Shown here piece after piece: positions 16,923 through 25,422 of a stretch of DNA of 35,667 nt. Source of the stretch: an uncultured Geobacteraceae bacterium (GTDB lineage Bacteria > Desulfobacterota > Desulfuromonadia > Geobacterales > Pseudopelobacteraceae); NCBI GenBank assembly GCA_903845365.1, contig CAIMXI010000314.1, forward strand, positions 1 through 35,667, written 5' to 3'. Position 1 is the first letter of the stretch. Each line of letters begins with the position of its first letter. Below the pieces are notes generated by a model. The model made no database searches. It was not told where the DNA came from and worked only from the letters and a program-made list of their open reading frames with translations. The position numbers were made by a program, and so were the translations under genes.

Positions 16923-17900
16923 ATGGAAAAGCAGAAAGTTCATTACAGCGAATTGGGCCTGTCCAACACGAAAGAGATGTTCAGCAAGGCGATGGCTGGT
17001 AAATATGCCGTTCCAGCCTACAATTTCAATAACCTTGAGCAGCTTCAGGCTATTGTGACCGGCTGTACGGAAACCAATTCCCCGGTGATTATTCAGGTAT
17101 CCAAGGGTGCGCGCAGCTATGCAAACGAAACGATGCTTCGCTTCATGGCAATGGGTGCGGTGAAGATGGCGCGTGAGGCAGGCTCCAATATTCCGATCTG
17201 CCTTCACCTTGATCATGGCGACTCATTTGAGCTGTGTAAATCGTGCGTCGATAGCGGCTTTTCATCTGTCATGATTGACGGATCACACCTGCCATTTGAA
17301 GAGAATGTGGCACTTGCCAAAAAAGTAGCTGAATATGCTCATCAGTTTGATGTTTCAGTAGAAGCTGAATTAGGGGTTTTGGCCGGTATTGAAGATGAAG
17401 TCTCTGCGGAGCATTCCACCTATACGAAGCCGGAAGAGGTTGAAGAGTTTGTCAAAAGGACCGGCGTCGATTCGTTGGCGATCTCGATCGGAACATGTCA
17501 CGGCGCTTACAAATTTAAGGCTGGCGAGCCGGTTCCTCCACTCAGGTTCGATATACTGGAAGAGTGCGAAAAGCGCATTCCCGGTTTTCCGATCGTTCTT
17601 CATGGCGCCTCATCGGTTGTTCAGGAGTACGTCGCATTGATCAACCAGTACGGCGGCAACCTTGAAGGGGCTTTAGGTGTCCCGGAAGAGCAGCTCCGAC
17701 AGGCGGCAGCTAGCGCTGTCTGCAAGATAAATATCGATTCCGATGGCAGATTGGCGGTAACCGCCAGAATTCGCGAATATTTTGCCAAGGATCCGAAAGA
17801 GTTTGATCCGCGCAAATACCTGGGTGAAGCACGTAAAGAGCTGGTAAAGCTGGTAAAGCACAAAAATGAAACGGTTCTCGGTTCGGCAGGAAAGGCCTGA
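16923..17900 (+). CDS. fba: Class II fructose-1,6-bisphosphate aldolase
   Basis: 325 residues. The enzyme reversibly splits fructose 1,6-bisphosphate into dihydroxyacetone phosphate and glyceraldehyde 3-phosphate in glycolysis/gluconeogenesis, in the cytoplasm, using zinc. Visible site residues: D97 and H98 in LHLDHGD, H193 in GTCHGAYKF, H227 in VLHGASSV, plus the NIDSD phosphate-site motif near residue 273. A long helical insert after LHGASS (QEYVALINQYGGNLEGALG) is typical of one class II subgroup. GAGGGGG precedes the ATG. In an acetate-oxidising organism it would act mainly in gluconeogenesis (inference). Confidence 0.95.
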   Translation: MEKQKVHYSELGLSNTKEMFSKAMAGKYAVPAYNFNNLEQLQAIVTGCTETNSPVIIQVSKGARSYANETMLRFMAMGAVKMAREAGSNIPICLHLDHGDSFELCKSCVDSGFSSVMIDGSHLPFEENVALAKKVAEYAHQFDVSVEAELGVLAGIEDEVSAEHSTYTKPEEVEEFVKRTGVDSLAISIGTCHGAYKFKAGEPVPPLRFDILEECEKRIPGFPIVLHGASSVVQEYVALINQYGGNLEGALGVPEEQLRQAAASAVCKINIDSDGRLAVTARIREYFAKDPKEFDPRKYLGEARKELVKLVKHKNETVLGSAGKA

Positions 17901-17924
17901 TTTCCTACGGTTGTGGAAGGCACT

Positions 17925-19901
17925 ATGAAAAGACATTCAATTCTGTATTCTGTCGGTGGATTTCTGCTCGGCGTACTTGCTCCGGTCGGTTGGTCATTGG
18001 TCAGAGTAGTATTTTTTTTTGATTCCAAGCGTGGCTTTGCGGAGCAGATATTTTACGACATTGTCAAAGATAGTGAACATTTTGCCCATTATACGTATAT
18101 GGGGGGGGGAACCGCCGTTGTAATCAGCGTTCTTGGCTATCTGATCGGCAAGTATGACGACGAGTTGCGTGAACGGGCAACGGAACTCAGCGTTCTTCAC
18201 CAGGAGGTGAACGAACAGAAGGAGATTTTTGAAAATCGTTATAAAATTCTGGACAGGAACATCAAAAATTTTCATCAAATCAGCAGCAAAATCCAGAAAT
18301 CACTCAATCTTGATGAAGTCCTGTTTCTCTGCGCTGAAGGGTTGCACGACGTTCTGGGTTACGAGCGGGTCAATATCCTGCTGGCGGAAGATGGTCGACG
18401 GCTTCGTTTCTTTGCCGCCATCGGTACGGAGGCTTTTGACCCGTCCGGCATTACTATGCCGATCGATTCGAGTATCGGTATTATTGCCAAATGTTTTCAT
18501 GAACGTAAGGTGTTTCTGATCGACGACATCTCGCGCTATCCCGATGATTACCATTTGAAGCCCCCCCACAACGCTCTGTCGCCGCTCCGTTCGAAAAGCT
18601 TTATCTTATGTCCGATTGTCGTTAAGAACGATACGTTCGGGATTTTTGCCATCGACAATAAGAACAGCCGCCGATCCCTTAATGACTCGGATGTCGATAC
18701 CATCATGCTCTTTGCAGACCAGGTGTCATCCGCCATAACCCGTATCAGTTTGCTTACTTCAATTGACACGTTGACATCCGAGATGGAGAGCTCATTCAGA
18801 TTTCTATTGGCAAGTCGCGACCAGTATTCTAGAAATGTCAGCAATCTGCGTGAGGGCGTTGATTCTGTTGCTGACGGGACATCGATTATCGCTTCTTCCT
18901 CTGAAGGTGTTATGGCGTCAGTTGAAGAAACCAGTTCAGCAGTTACCCAAATTTCAGTTGCCATAGAACAGGTTACCAGAAATCTGGATCACCTGGCGGG
19001 GGTTGCCCGCCAATCAGCATCAGCAATGGAACAGCTCCACGGCACTATCGGCAGCGTTGAACAGAATGCGGCGATTTCGCACGGAGTTTCGCAACAGGTA
19101 AAAGAGCGTGCAGAAGAGGGGAGAGTCGTCGTCACGGAAACTATATCTTCCCTTGACGAAATTAAAATATCGGTCGGCCTTTCATTTGACGCCATACAGC
19201 GACTGGCTGAGAATAGTACCCGTATTGAAAATATCGTCAGCGTTATTAATGACATCACCAAACGTACCAATCTTCTGGCGCTGAACGCTGCCATTATTGC
19301 CGCTCAGGCGGGTGAATACGGCAAGAGTTTTGGTGTTGTGGCCGATGAAATCCGTAATCTGTCGCTGCAAACCGGTCATTCAACCGGCGAAATAACCTCC
19401 ATAATCGAAAAAATCATGAGCGAGTCCAAAACTGCGGCCAGCAATATCGGGATAACCAAGGATCTGGTGCAACGTGGTGTTGAATTGGGTAACACTACCG
19501 GGGAGTCACTGAAAGCAATCTTTGACAGCTCAAATTGTTCACTTGAGATGACCAGACAGATCAAGCAGGCAACTCAGGAGCAGGTGGCCGGAGTTAAGCT
19601 GGTGGCGCACTCGATGGAAGAGATCAGTTCAATGACTTCCCAGATTTTCGCCGCGTCTACCGATCAGTCCAGAGCCACAAAAAGTATTGCCCGGTCAATT
19701 GAAACAATTAAGGATATGACTCATGAAATGGTTAATTCAACATCGCGTCAGGTTGAGGATGGCAGACTGATTCGACGCAATGTGGAATCGGTCAGCGGCA
19801 TGGTTACCGAGTTGTTTGATAATATGGAGATGCGCAGGGCACAGAGTGCGGAAGTTGTTAAGGAACTGGAGCAGATGAAAGGCCTTACACGCTCGATATG
19901 A
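17925..19901 (+). CDS. Methyl-accepting-chemotaxis-like protein with GAF domain
   Basis: 658 residues from ATG 17925 (GGAAGG 6 bases upstream; a GTG at 17913 is in frame). Two membrane helices (about 5-27 and 58-78) enclose only a short periplasmic loop, so sensing is probably cytoplasmic through a GAF domain (about 115-270). The signalling domain (about 350-620) has the hairpin tip TNLLALNAAIIAAQAGEYG, where canonical receptors have AAIEAARAGE: the Glu and Arg of the trimer contact are Ile and Gln. Such variants may serve pathways other than flagellar chemotaxis. The 5' part holds T9 (18012-18020), G9 (18101-18109) and C7 (18561-18567) runs. It follows fba by about 25 bases and precedes panB by 25. 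Confidence 0.92.
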   Translation: MKRHSILYSVGGFLLGVLAPVGWSLVRVVFFFDSKRGFAEQIFYDIVKDSEHFAHYTYMGGGTAVVISVLGYLIGKYDDELRERATELSVLHQEVNEQKEIFENRYKILDRNIKNFHQISSKIQKSLNLDEVLFLCAEGLHDVLGYERVNILLAEDGRRLRFFAAIGTEAFDPSGITMPIDSSIGIIAKCFHERKVFLIDDISRYPDDYHLKPPHNALSPLRSKSFILCPIVVKNDTFGIFAIDNKNSRRSLNDSDVDTIMLFADQVSSAITRISLLTSIDTLTSEMESSFRFLLASRDQYSRNVSNLREGVDSVADGTSIIASSSEGVMASVEETSSAVTQISVAIEQVTRNLDHLAGVARQSASAMEQLHGTIGSVEQNAAISHGVSQQVKERAEEGRVVVTETISSLDEIKISVGLSFDAIQRLAENSTRIENIVSVINDITKRTNLLALNAAIIAAQAGEYGKSFGVVADEIRNLSLQTGHSTGEITSIIEKIMSESKTAASNIGITKDLVQRGVELGNTTGESLKAIFDSSNCSLEMTRQIKQATQEQVAGVKLVAHSMEEISSMTSQIFAASTDQSRATKSIARSIETIKDMTHEMVNSTSRQVEDGRLIRRNVESVSGMVTELFDNMEMRRAQSAEVVKELEQMKGLTRSI

Positions 19902-19926
19902 CCGGTTTTATAAAGGCGGATGATAG

Positions 19927-20727
19927 ATGAAAAAGAAAACGACAATTCCTGACATCCTGAAGATGAAGCTTAACGGCCAGCGCATTACCGTGTTGACCGC
20001 ATATGATTTTCCGTTTGCGCGACTAGTTGATGGTGGCGGGGTGGACGTAATTCTGGTAGGAGATTCCGCCGGCGTCGTTTTCGCAGGTCATGAAACTACG
20101 CTGCCGGTTACGATGGATGAGATGCTGTATCATGTGCGGGCTGTCAAGCGAGCCGACCCGAAGGCTCTTGTCGTTGCAGATATGCCCTTCATGTCGTATC
20201 AAACCGGCATCGAAGACGCCTGCCGTAATTGCGGCCGCATGATCAAGGAGGGTGGTGCCGAGGCTGTCAAGGTTGAGGGGGGGAGCAATATGGCCCACGT
20301 TATCCGGGCGGTTTCATCAATCGACATCCCGGTTATGGCGCATATCGGGCTTACGCCGCAGTCGGTTCATCGCATGGGTGGTTACAAGGTTCAGGGGAGA
20401 AACGAGCAGGCCGAACGGATCAAGGATGATGCATATGCAGTGCAACACGCTGGGGCTTTTGCCGTTGTATTGGAGGGAATACCGGCAGCGCTGGCGGCAG
20501 AGATAACTGCCGAACTGACCATTCCTACCATCGGTATCGGAGCCGGCCCCTCATGTGATGGCCAGGTGCTGGTAATCCACGATATTCTCGGCCTTTGCGA
20601 TAAATATTCACCCAAATTCGTCAAACGCTATGCCGATCTGGGGCCGATCATCTCCGCTGCTGTTACGCAGTATGTTGCCGAGGTCAGAAACGGCGAGTTT
20701 CCAACAGAAGAGCATTCATTCAGTTGA
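19927..20727 (+). CDS. panB: 3-methyl-2-oxobutanoate hydroxymethyltransferase
   Basis: 266 residues. PanB transfers a hydroxymethyl group from 5,10-methylene-tetrahydrofolate to 2-oxoisovalerate to give ketopantoate, the first committed step to pantothenate. Family signatures: [46 protein letters not shown] and [18 protein letters not shown]. Full length. The stop is followed by panC 7 bases later, forming a panBC operon. Confidence 0.97.
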   Translation: MKKKTTIPDILKMKLNGQRITVLTAYDFPFARLVDGGGVDVILVGDSAGVVFAGHETTLPVTMDEMLYHVRAVKRADPKALVVADMPFMSYQTGIEDACRNCGRMIKEGGAEAVKVEGGSNMAHVIRAVSSIDIPVMAHIGLTPQSVHRMGGYKVQGRNEQAERIKDDAYAVQHAGAFAVVLEGIPAALAAEITAELTIPTIGIGAGPSCDGQVLVIHDILGLCDKYSPKFVKRYADLGPIISAAVTQYVAEVRNGEFPTEEHSFS

Positions 20728-20734
20728 GGATCAG

Positions 20735-21586
20735 ATGAAAATTATTAACAGCATCGTAGCAATGCAGGCGCTTGCCATTGCCCCAGAACGTGAGGGGAGG
20801 AGGATCGCCTTGGTTCCGACTATGGGATTTCTGCATGAGGGGCACGCCTCACTGCTTCGGCACGGGCGCAGCCTTGGCGATGTTCTGGTGCTCTCGATTT
20901 TTGTCAACCCGATCCAGTTTGGACAAAACGAAGATCTGGATCGTTACCCGAGAGATGTTGAGCGTGATTGCCGGATCGCCGAAGCTTGCGGAGTTGATAT
21001 CGTCTTTATGCCGACTGCTGCGGAGGTCTACCCTCCCGGATTTCAAACGGGTGTCAGCGTAAGGAATCTCTCGTTGCCGCTCTGCGGTGCAAGCCGTCCC
21101 GGACATTTTGAAGGCGTGGCAACCGTCGTGGCCAAGCTGTTCAATATTGTCCGTCCTGACGTGGCGCTCTTTGGTACCAAGGATTATCAGCAGTTGGCCG
21201 TCATCCGTCGCATGACCGGAGATTTGAACATGCCGGTTGAGATTATCGGAATGCCGATTGTGCGTGAAGCAGACGGTGTGGCGATGAGTTCGCGTAACGC
21301 TTACTTGTCGCCATTTGAACGGCAGAGCGCAACCTGCCTGATGCGAGCGCTCATTCATGCCCGCGAGATGTTTGCAGCCGGAGAACGTTCGGTTGCCATC
21401 TTGCTGAATGAGACAAGAGCTGTCATTGAAAAGGAAGCCTCCGCCGTAATTGATTACATCGAATTTCGTGAGGGCTCAACACTGCAGGAGTTGGAAGTAG
21501 CTGACGACAGCACCCTATTGGCGCTGGCAGTGAAAATCGGAAAGACCAGACTCATCGATAATACCGTTCTTGGAGAGGAGTTGTAA
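20735..21586 (+). CDS. panC: Pantothenate synthetase (pantoate-beta-alanine ligase)
   Basis: 283 residues from ATG 20735 (GAGGATC upstream); a longer in-frame extension lies inside panB and is rejected. PanC condenses pantoate with beta-alanine using ATP. Motifs: [15 protein letters not shown] (first ATP-binding HIGH-like motif), [24 protein letters not shown] and the KMSKS-like region [11 protein letters not shown]. Coupled with panB. Confidence 0.97.
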   Translation: MKIINSIVAMQALAIAPEREGRRIALVPTMGFLHEGHASLLRHGRSLGDVLVLSIFVNPIQFGQNEDLDRYPRDVERDCRIAEACGVDIVFMPTAAEVYPPGFQTGVSVRNLSLPLCGASRPGHFEGVATVVAKLFNIVRPDVALFGTKDYQQLAVIRRMTGDLNMPVEIIGMPIVREADGVAMSSRNAYLSPFERQSATCLMRALIHAREMFAAGERSVAILLNETRAVIEKEASAVIDYIEFREGSTLQELEVADDSTLLALAVKIGKTRLIDNTVLGEEL

Positions 21587-21649
21587 TTTCTGCACAGATC
21601 TGTTCATACAGCCGCTTATCTGCGTAAACGGGCGGCCGTTGGTCCCTGG

Positions 21650-22861
21650 TTGATCAACGAACCACCTTCCACCCTTTTCTCCGGCGCAGTCGTCGTCCCC
21701 TCCCTGGCCGAAACAGCCAACCTTCCACTGACATTAGAGTCACTTTCACGCAATCCACCTGATCTGCTGGAGTGTTTCCTGATTTTGATCGTGGTCAATC
21801 AGCGTGTAGATGCATCAGATGCGGAAAAAGCAGACAATCTTGAAACATTGAGGATGCTGCCGTTTTGGAGACTGGAGTATGGGTTACGCAATCTCTATTG
21901 GGTTGACTCTGCTTCAACCGGTAAAGAGTTGCCCCGGAAGCAGGGGGTAGGTCTGGCGCGCAAGATAGGCCTTGATCTGGCTCTACCGCTACTCGATTAT
22001 CGCCACGACAACCCGCTGCTCATCTGCCTCGACGCCGACACTCTGGTACAGCCTGACTATCTCCCGGCGATCACCCGGCATTTTGCCGGTTCATGCGCAG
22101 GTGGTGCCGTAATCCCATTTCGACACCGTCCGGCTTCTGACCCGGCAGGGCAGTCGGCCATTGACCGCTATGAACTATTTCTGCGTCTCTACGCATTGGG
22201 GCTTGAACGCGCCAGTTCTCCATTTGCATTTCATACGGTTGGGAGCGCCATGGCCTGCACAGCATCGGCATATATTGCCTCAGGCGGCATGAACCGGCGT
22301 CTGGCCGGCGAAGATTTCTATTTTTTGCAGCAGGTTCACAAAACATCTGGCATCGCACGGTTGGCCGGAACAGTCGTCCACCCTTCGCCCCGTTCGTCAC
22401 ACCGGGTTCCGTTCGGAACGGGGCGCGCTGTCGGAGAGATGCTGGCAAACGGAGAGCAGCGGCTCCTTTTCTATCAGCCGGCTGTTTTTTCAAAAGTCGG
22501 AGAGTGGCTGGCGTGTGCAACGGAACATAGCGGGGAAGATGCGTTATTGCTGCAAAATCGTGCGGCGCTGATTTCGCCGGTTCTCCGCGATTATCTGGAA
22601 CAGGTCGACTTCAGTAGAGCCTGGGAAAATTTGAAGAAAAACAGCAGCGGGAGTTCTGCACTGATGAAGTCATTCCACGGCTGGTTTGATGCCTTCCGTA
22701 CCATGCGGCTTATTCATGAGCTGAGTGACCGGGCCTATCCGAGGATACCGCCGGAGGAGGCGCTGTTGCCGCTGCTTGAACAGGGTGGCGCTGTTTGCTC
22801 TGATATTACGATATCTGGTCAACTGGAGTTTCTGCGGAGATTACAGGGGGCAACAGGTTAA
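21650..22861 (+). CDS. Family 2-like glycosyltransferase
   Basis: 403 residues from TTG 21650. Features of GT-A glycosyltransferases: SGAVVVPSLAETANLPLTLE at the N-terminus, the DxD-type motif LICLDADTLVQPDYL for nucleotide-sugar and metal binding, and MNRRLAGEDFYFLQQV near the acceptor-site region. No membrane segment. The frame is open back to the panC stop and encodes plausible protein (AAYLRKRAAVGPWLINEPP), with a GAGGAG site nine bases before a CTG at 21590, so the real start may be upstream of 21650 and non-canonical. The sugar and acceptor are unknown. Its TAA overlaps the greB stop on the other strand. Confidence 0.8.
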   Translation: MINEPPSTLFSGAVVVPSLAETANLPLTLESLSRNPPDLLECFLILIVVNQRVDASDAEKADNLETLRMLPFWRLEYGLRNLYWVDSASTGKELPRKQGVGLARKIGLDLALPLLDYRHDNPLLICLDADTLVQPDYLPAITRHFAGSCAGGAVIPFRHRPASDPAGQSAIDRYELFLRLYALGLERASSPFAFHTVGSAMACTASAYIASGGMNRRLAGEDFYFLQQVHKTSGIARLAGTVVHPSPRSSHRVPFGTGRAVGEMLANGEQRLLFYQPAVFSKVGEWLACATEHSGEDALLLQNRAALISPVLRDYLEQVDFSRAWENLKKNSSGSSALMKSFHGWFDAFRTMRLIHELSDRAYPRIPPEEALLPLLEQGGAVCSDITISGQLEFLRRLQGATG

Positions 22862-23337
22862 GGTTGACCCGGCCGGGTTGAGCTGATTCCGGTAATATAC
22901 AGCGTTATTTCACCCCCCGGTTTACGAACAATTACTTCATCATCAAGCTTTTTGTGCAGCAGCGCCTGCCCAACCGGTGAATCCATGCTGATTCTGCCGA
23001 TGCTGACATCAATCTCATCCGGCCCGACCAACTGGTAGCTCCGCTCGTCTCCCCCCTCTTCCTCGTATGTGACCCAGCAGCCGAAGGTAACCTGCTTCGG
23101 GTTTGCCGGAACGGTTGCCACCTTCAGCACTTTCAGACGTGAGCCAAGGTGTTTCAGCTTGCGATCAATTTCGCGCAGCCTTTTTTTCCCGTAGATGTAT
23201 TCGGCATTTTCTGAGCGGTCACCCTCCGCAGCAGCGTCAGCAACTCCCCTGACAACCTTGGGGCGTTCGACTTTCCATAGGTGGTCATATTCATCGCACA
23301 GTTTTTTCAGCCCTTCAGCAGAAATCAAATTCGTCAT
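22858..23337 (-). CDS. greB: Transcription elongation factor GreB
   Basis: 159 residues. Gre factors rescue backtracked RNA polymerase by stimulating transcript cleavage. The N-terminal coiled coil carries the tip acidic motif in AAAEGDRSENAEYIYGKKRL, and the IYGKKRLREIDR pattern is GreB-like rather than GreA-like. The C-terminal FKBP-like domain contains YQLVGPDEIDVSIGRISMDS and PVGQALLHKKLDDEV. It lies 12 bases downstream of the FKBP isomerase gene on the same strand. Its stop overlaps the convergent glycosyltransferase stop (TTAA). Confidence 0.93.
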   Translation of the reverse strand: MTNLISAEGLKKLCDEYDHLWKVERPKVVRGVADAAAEGDRSENAEYIYGKKRLREIDRKLKHLGSRLKVLKVATVPANPKQVTFGCWVTYEEEGGDERSYQLVGPDEIDVSIGRISMDSPVGQALLHKKLDDEVIVRKPGGEITLYITGISSTRPGQP

Positions 23338-23349
23338 TCAGAGGCAAGA

Positions 23350-23790
23350 TTACTTTGCGACGTCAAGCAGTTCAACATCAAACAGCAGAGTGGCATTAGG
23401 CGGAATTGCTCCGCCTGCGCCACGTGCGCCATAGCCAAGTTTAGCAGGGACTATCAGCTTGCGCTTGCCGCCGACTTTCATCGTCATGACACCTTCGTCC
23501 CACCCGGGGATAACTTCACCGACTCCGATTGTGAAGGAGAACGGCTCATTTCGGTCAACCGAGCTGTCAAACTTTTTACCGTTTTCAAGTGTCCCTGTGT
23601 AATGAACCTTGACCATCTTACCGGCTGTCGGCGCTGCTCCCTTACCGGTGACGACATCAACATACTTGAGTCCGGATGCTGTTGTCACTGTTTTGCCGCC
23701 ATCCTTCTTTGCTTCCTGAGCGGCAAAAGCCGGGACAGCAAGCAGCACCGCCATAAAAATTGACACAACAATTCTGCTGATACTCTTCAT
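23350..23790 (-). CDS. Exported FKBP-type peptidyl-prolyl isomerase
   Basis: 146 residues with a signal peptide (1-23, cleavage at AFA). The single FKBP domain is complete: VKVHYTGTLENGKKFDSSVD, FTIGVGEVIPGWDEGVMTMK, IVPAKLGYGARGAGGAIPPN and LLFDVELL. It would catalyse proline isomerisation during periplasmic protein folding. CGGAGG precedes the ATG. It is the first gene of a two-gene unit with greB. Confidence 0.95.
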   Translation of the reverse strand: MKSISRIVVSIFMAVLLAVPAFAAQEAKKDGGKTVTTASGLKYVDVVTGKGAAPTAGKMVKVHYTGTLENGKKFDSSVDRNEPFSFTIGVGEVIPGWDEGVMTMKVGGKRKLIVPAKLGYGARGAGGAIPPNATLLFDVELLDVAK

Positions 23791-24023
23791 TCTTATAAAC
23801 CTCCGGATGTTTTTTTGCTGATGCCGACAAGATAGTTGGTTTTGCTCACGCTGGCAACAGGGATTTTGCCGAATTCAATTCTTGACATTCACTTTCAAAC
23901 TGTTTACAGCAGTCAAAACAGATTTCAGTTGTTTTGCTGAATTCCGCCGACGCAACTACACAGCCAAAGCCTATACCGGCCAGATTGATAAATGACGATG
24001 ATTCCGAAAAGCGCTGCGTCTTT

Positions 24024-24911
24024 ATGATAGTCACAATTACGAATCTTGCTATGGTATCAAGAACGATTGTTATTATTGTTACCGTTTTGATCATCCTGTT
24101 TTCTGCTGAAGTTAAGGCAAATGATAATGGTTCAAAAACAGAATCCACAATACCACTCTGGGAGCTAGGTTTATCGGCTGGCGGGTTTTATACTCCTGAT
24201 TATCCGGCTGCAGAAAAGAATTCATTGCATGGACTAATTCTTCCCTATGTGATCTATCGTGGAGATTTTTTACGTTTAGGGAAAGATAGTATTTTGAAGG
24301 GTGTATTTATTGATAATGATTTTGTCGAATTTGATATAAGTGTCGCTGCCTCCTTCAATTCTGATTCTAATGATAATGATGCTCGGCGTGGCATGCCGGA
24401 TTTGGATTACCTCTTTGAAATTGGCCCCCAGTTAAAGATAAAGTTAGGTGACTTTCATGGCGGCAAGGCCGAATTACTCCTACCTATCCATGCAGTATTT
24501 TCAACGGATATTAGCAGAATTGATCATAGAGGCTTTGTCTTAAAGCCAACTATCACCTACAAAAAGCGTAACGTCTTCAATTCGCTCATTGATATGTACA
24601 GCTCTGTTGGTGTGAGTTTTGCCTCCCAAAAATTACACGAATATTATTACGCTGTCGAACCACAATACGCTACGCCCACCCGTCATGCATATGAATCAGA
24701 TGGTGGTTATCTCGGTAGCCGTATAGCTATTGGATTATCTTATGGTATTACGGAACGAATTCAGGCTACCGTTGCCGGAGGGATTGGATATTATGGCGGG
24801 ACAGCAAATACTAATAGTCCATTGTTTCGTCAGAACACAAATGGATATATCAATGCTGGCTTGACATGGTCAATCATTCAAAGCGATATGCGTGCTAACC
24901 CTCATAGGTAG
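24024..24911 (+). CDS. MipA/OmpV-family outer-membrane protein
   Basis: About 295 residues. A hydrophobic signal peptide (TIVIIVTVLIILFSAEVKA) is followed by alternating beta-strands typical of small barrels: WELGLSAGGFYTPDYPAAEK, LILPYVIYRGDFLRLG, and a C-terminal strand NGYINAGLTWSII. ATG 24024 or 24051 may be used; neither has a strong ribosome binding site. The gene is more AT-rich than its neighbours and is followed directly by IS630 and phoU debris, so it may be acquired. MipA was named as a murein-hydrolase scaffold; the role here is unknown. Confidence 0.85.
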   Translation: MIVTITNLAMVSRTIVIIVTVLIILFSAEVKANDNGSKTESTIPLWELGLSAGGFYTPDYPAAEKNSLHGLILPYVIYRGDFLRLGKDSILKGVFIDNDFVEFDISVAASFNSDSNDNDARRGMPDLDYLFEIGPQLKIKLGDFHGGKAELLLPIHAVFSTDISRIDHRGFVLKPTITYKKRNVFNSLIDMYSSVGVSFASQKLHEYYYAVEPQYATPTRHAYESDGGYLGSRIAIGLSYGITERIQATVAGGIGYYGGTANTNSPLFRQNTNGYINAGLTWSIIQSDMRANPHR

Positions 24912-24963
24912 TGCTGCGGTACTGGTCACCAGTCCATTAATACATGTGAGGCTTCCAATTTAG

Positions 24964-25122
24964 CCCAGTACAGCATACGAAGTCTGTGAACTTTTGCATC
25001 TCTTGGCGGCACAGAAACTGGAGGTGCCAATCACGCTCTTCTTGGATAATGCCCGCTATCAAAAATGTGCCTTGGTCATGAGTACTGCTGAACAGCTTCA
25101 GATTGAACTATGTTTTTTACCG
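24964..25122 (+). pseudogene. IS630-family transposase fragment
   Basis: Frame 1 after a TAG (24961) reads YEVCELLHLLAAQKLEVPIT, then LFLDNARYQKCALV and LQIELCFLPTY. This is the DDE segment around the second Asp of IS630-type transposases, normally followed by SPNLNPIERLW. Only about 50 codons remain. The match breaks off at about 25122, where phoU-like sequence starts in a different frame. No terminal inverted repeats were found. Confidence 0.8.
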
Positions 25123-25123
25123 A

Positions 25124-25324
25124 CCTATTGTGGATGATCTGAATATACAAATCCAGCGGGAGCTATCGACATTCATGATTGAAGACCCGGCGACAATCTC
25201 ACGTGCCATGAAGCTTAACTACATCTCAAAGTCATTGGAGCGTATCGCCGACCATGCAACCAATGTCGCCGAGATGGTCATCTTCATGGTCAAAGAGAAG
25301 GATATCCGGCACAAAATCGCCTGA
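25124..25324 (+). pseudogene. 3' remnant of a second phoU gene
   Basis: The frame ends in ISRAMKLNYISKSLERIADH and continues through MVIFMVKEKDIRHKIA to TGA. Over the last 64 residues I count 57 identical to the intact PhoU at 33939-34610, while many third codon positions differ, so it is a diverged paralogue rather than a recent copy. The N-terminal two thirds are missing and IS630 debris sits at the break. PhoU regulates the Pst phosphate transporter and PhoR signalling. Confidence 0.88.
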
Positions 25325-25422
25325 ACAATGGCTGTTGACCCACCCCATTACTTCGATGTATTATCCGCCAGTATCAAGTAGATAAAATCGACCCACAATG
25401 TCGATATACACGAGAGTCTGAC

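Noticed and set aside
19908-19925. Second copy of the 9777-9868 repeat (TAAAGGCGGATGA)
   Set aside because: Only half of one arm matches and there is no inverted partner; it probably serves as the panB ribosome-binding region.
23882-23910. Sigma-70 promoter TTGACA-N17-TACAGC before the MipA gene
   Set aside because: The -10 box matches poorly and the distance to the start is long.
23846-24148. 100-codon minus-strand frame between the FKBP gene and the MipA gene
   Set aside because: Overlaps the signal-peptide region of the MipA gene; no family resemblance and no clear ribosome binding site.
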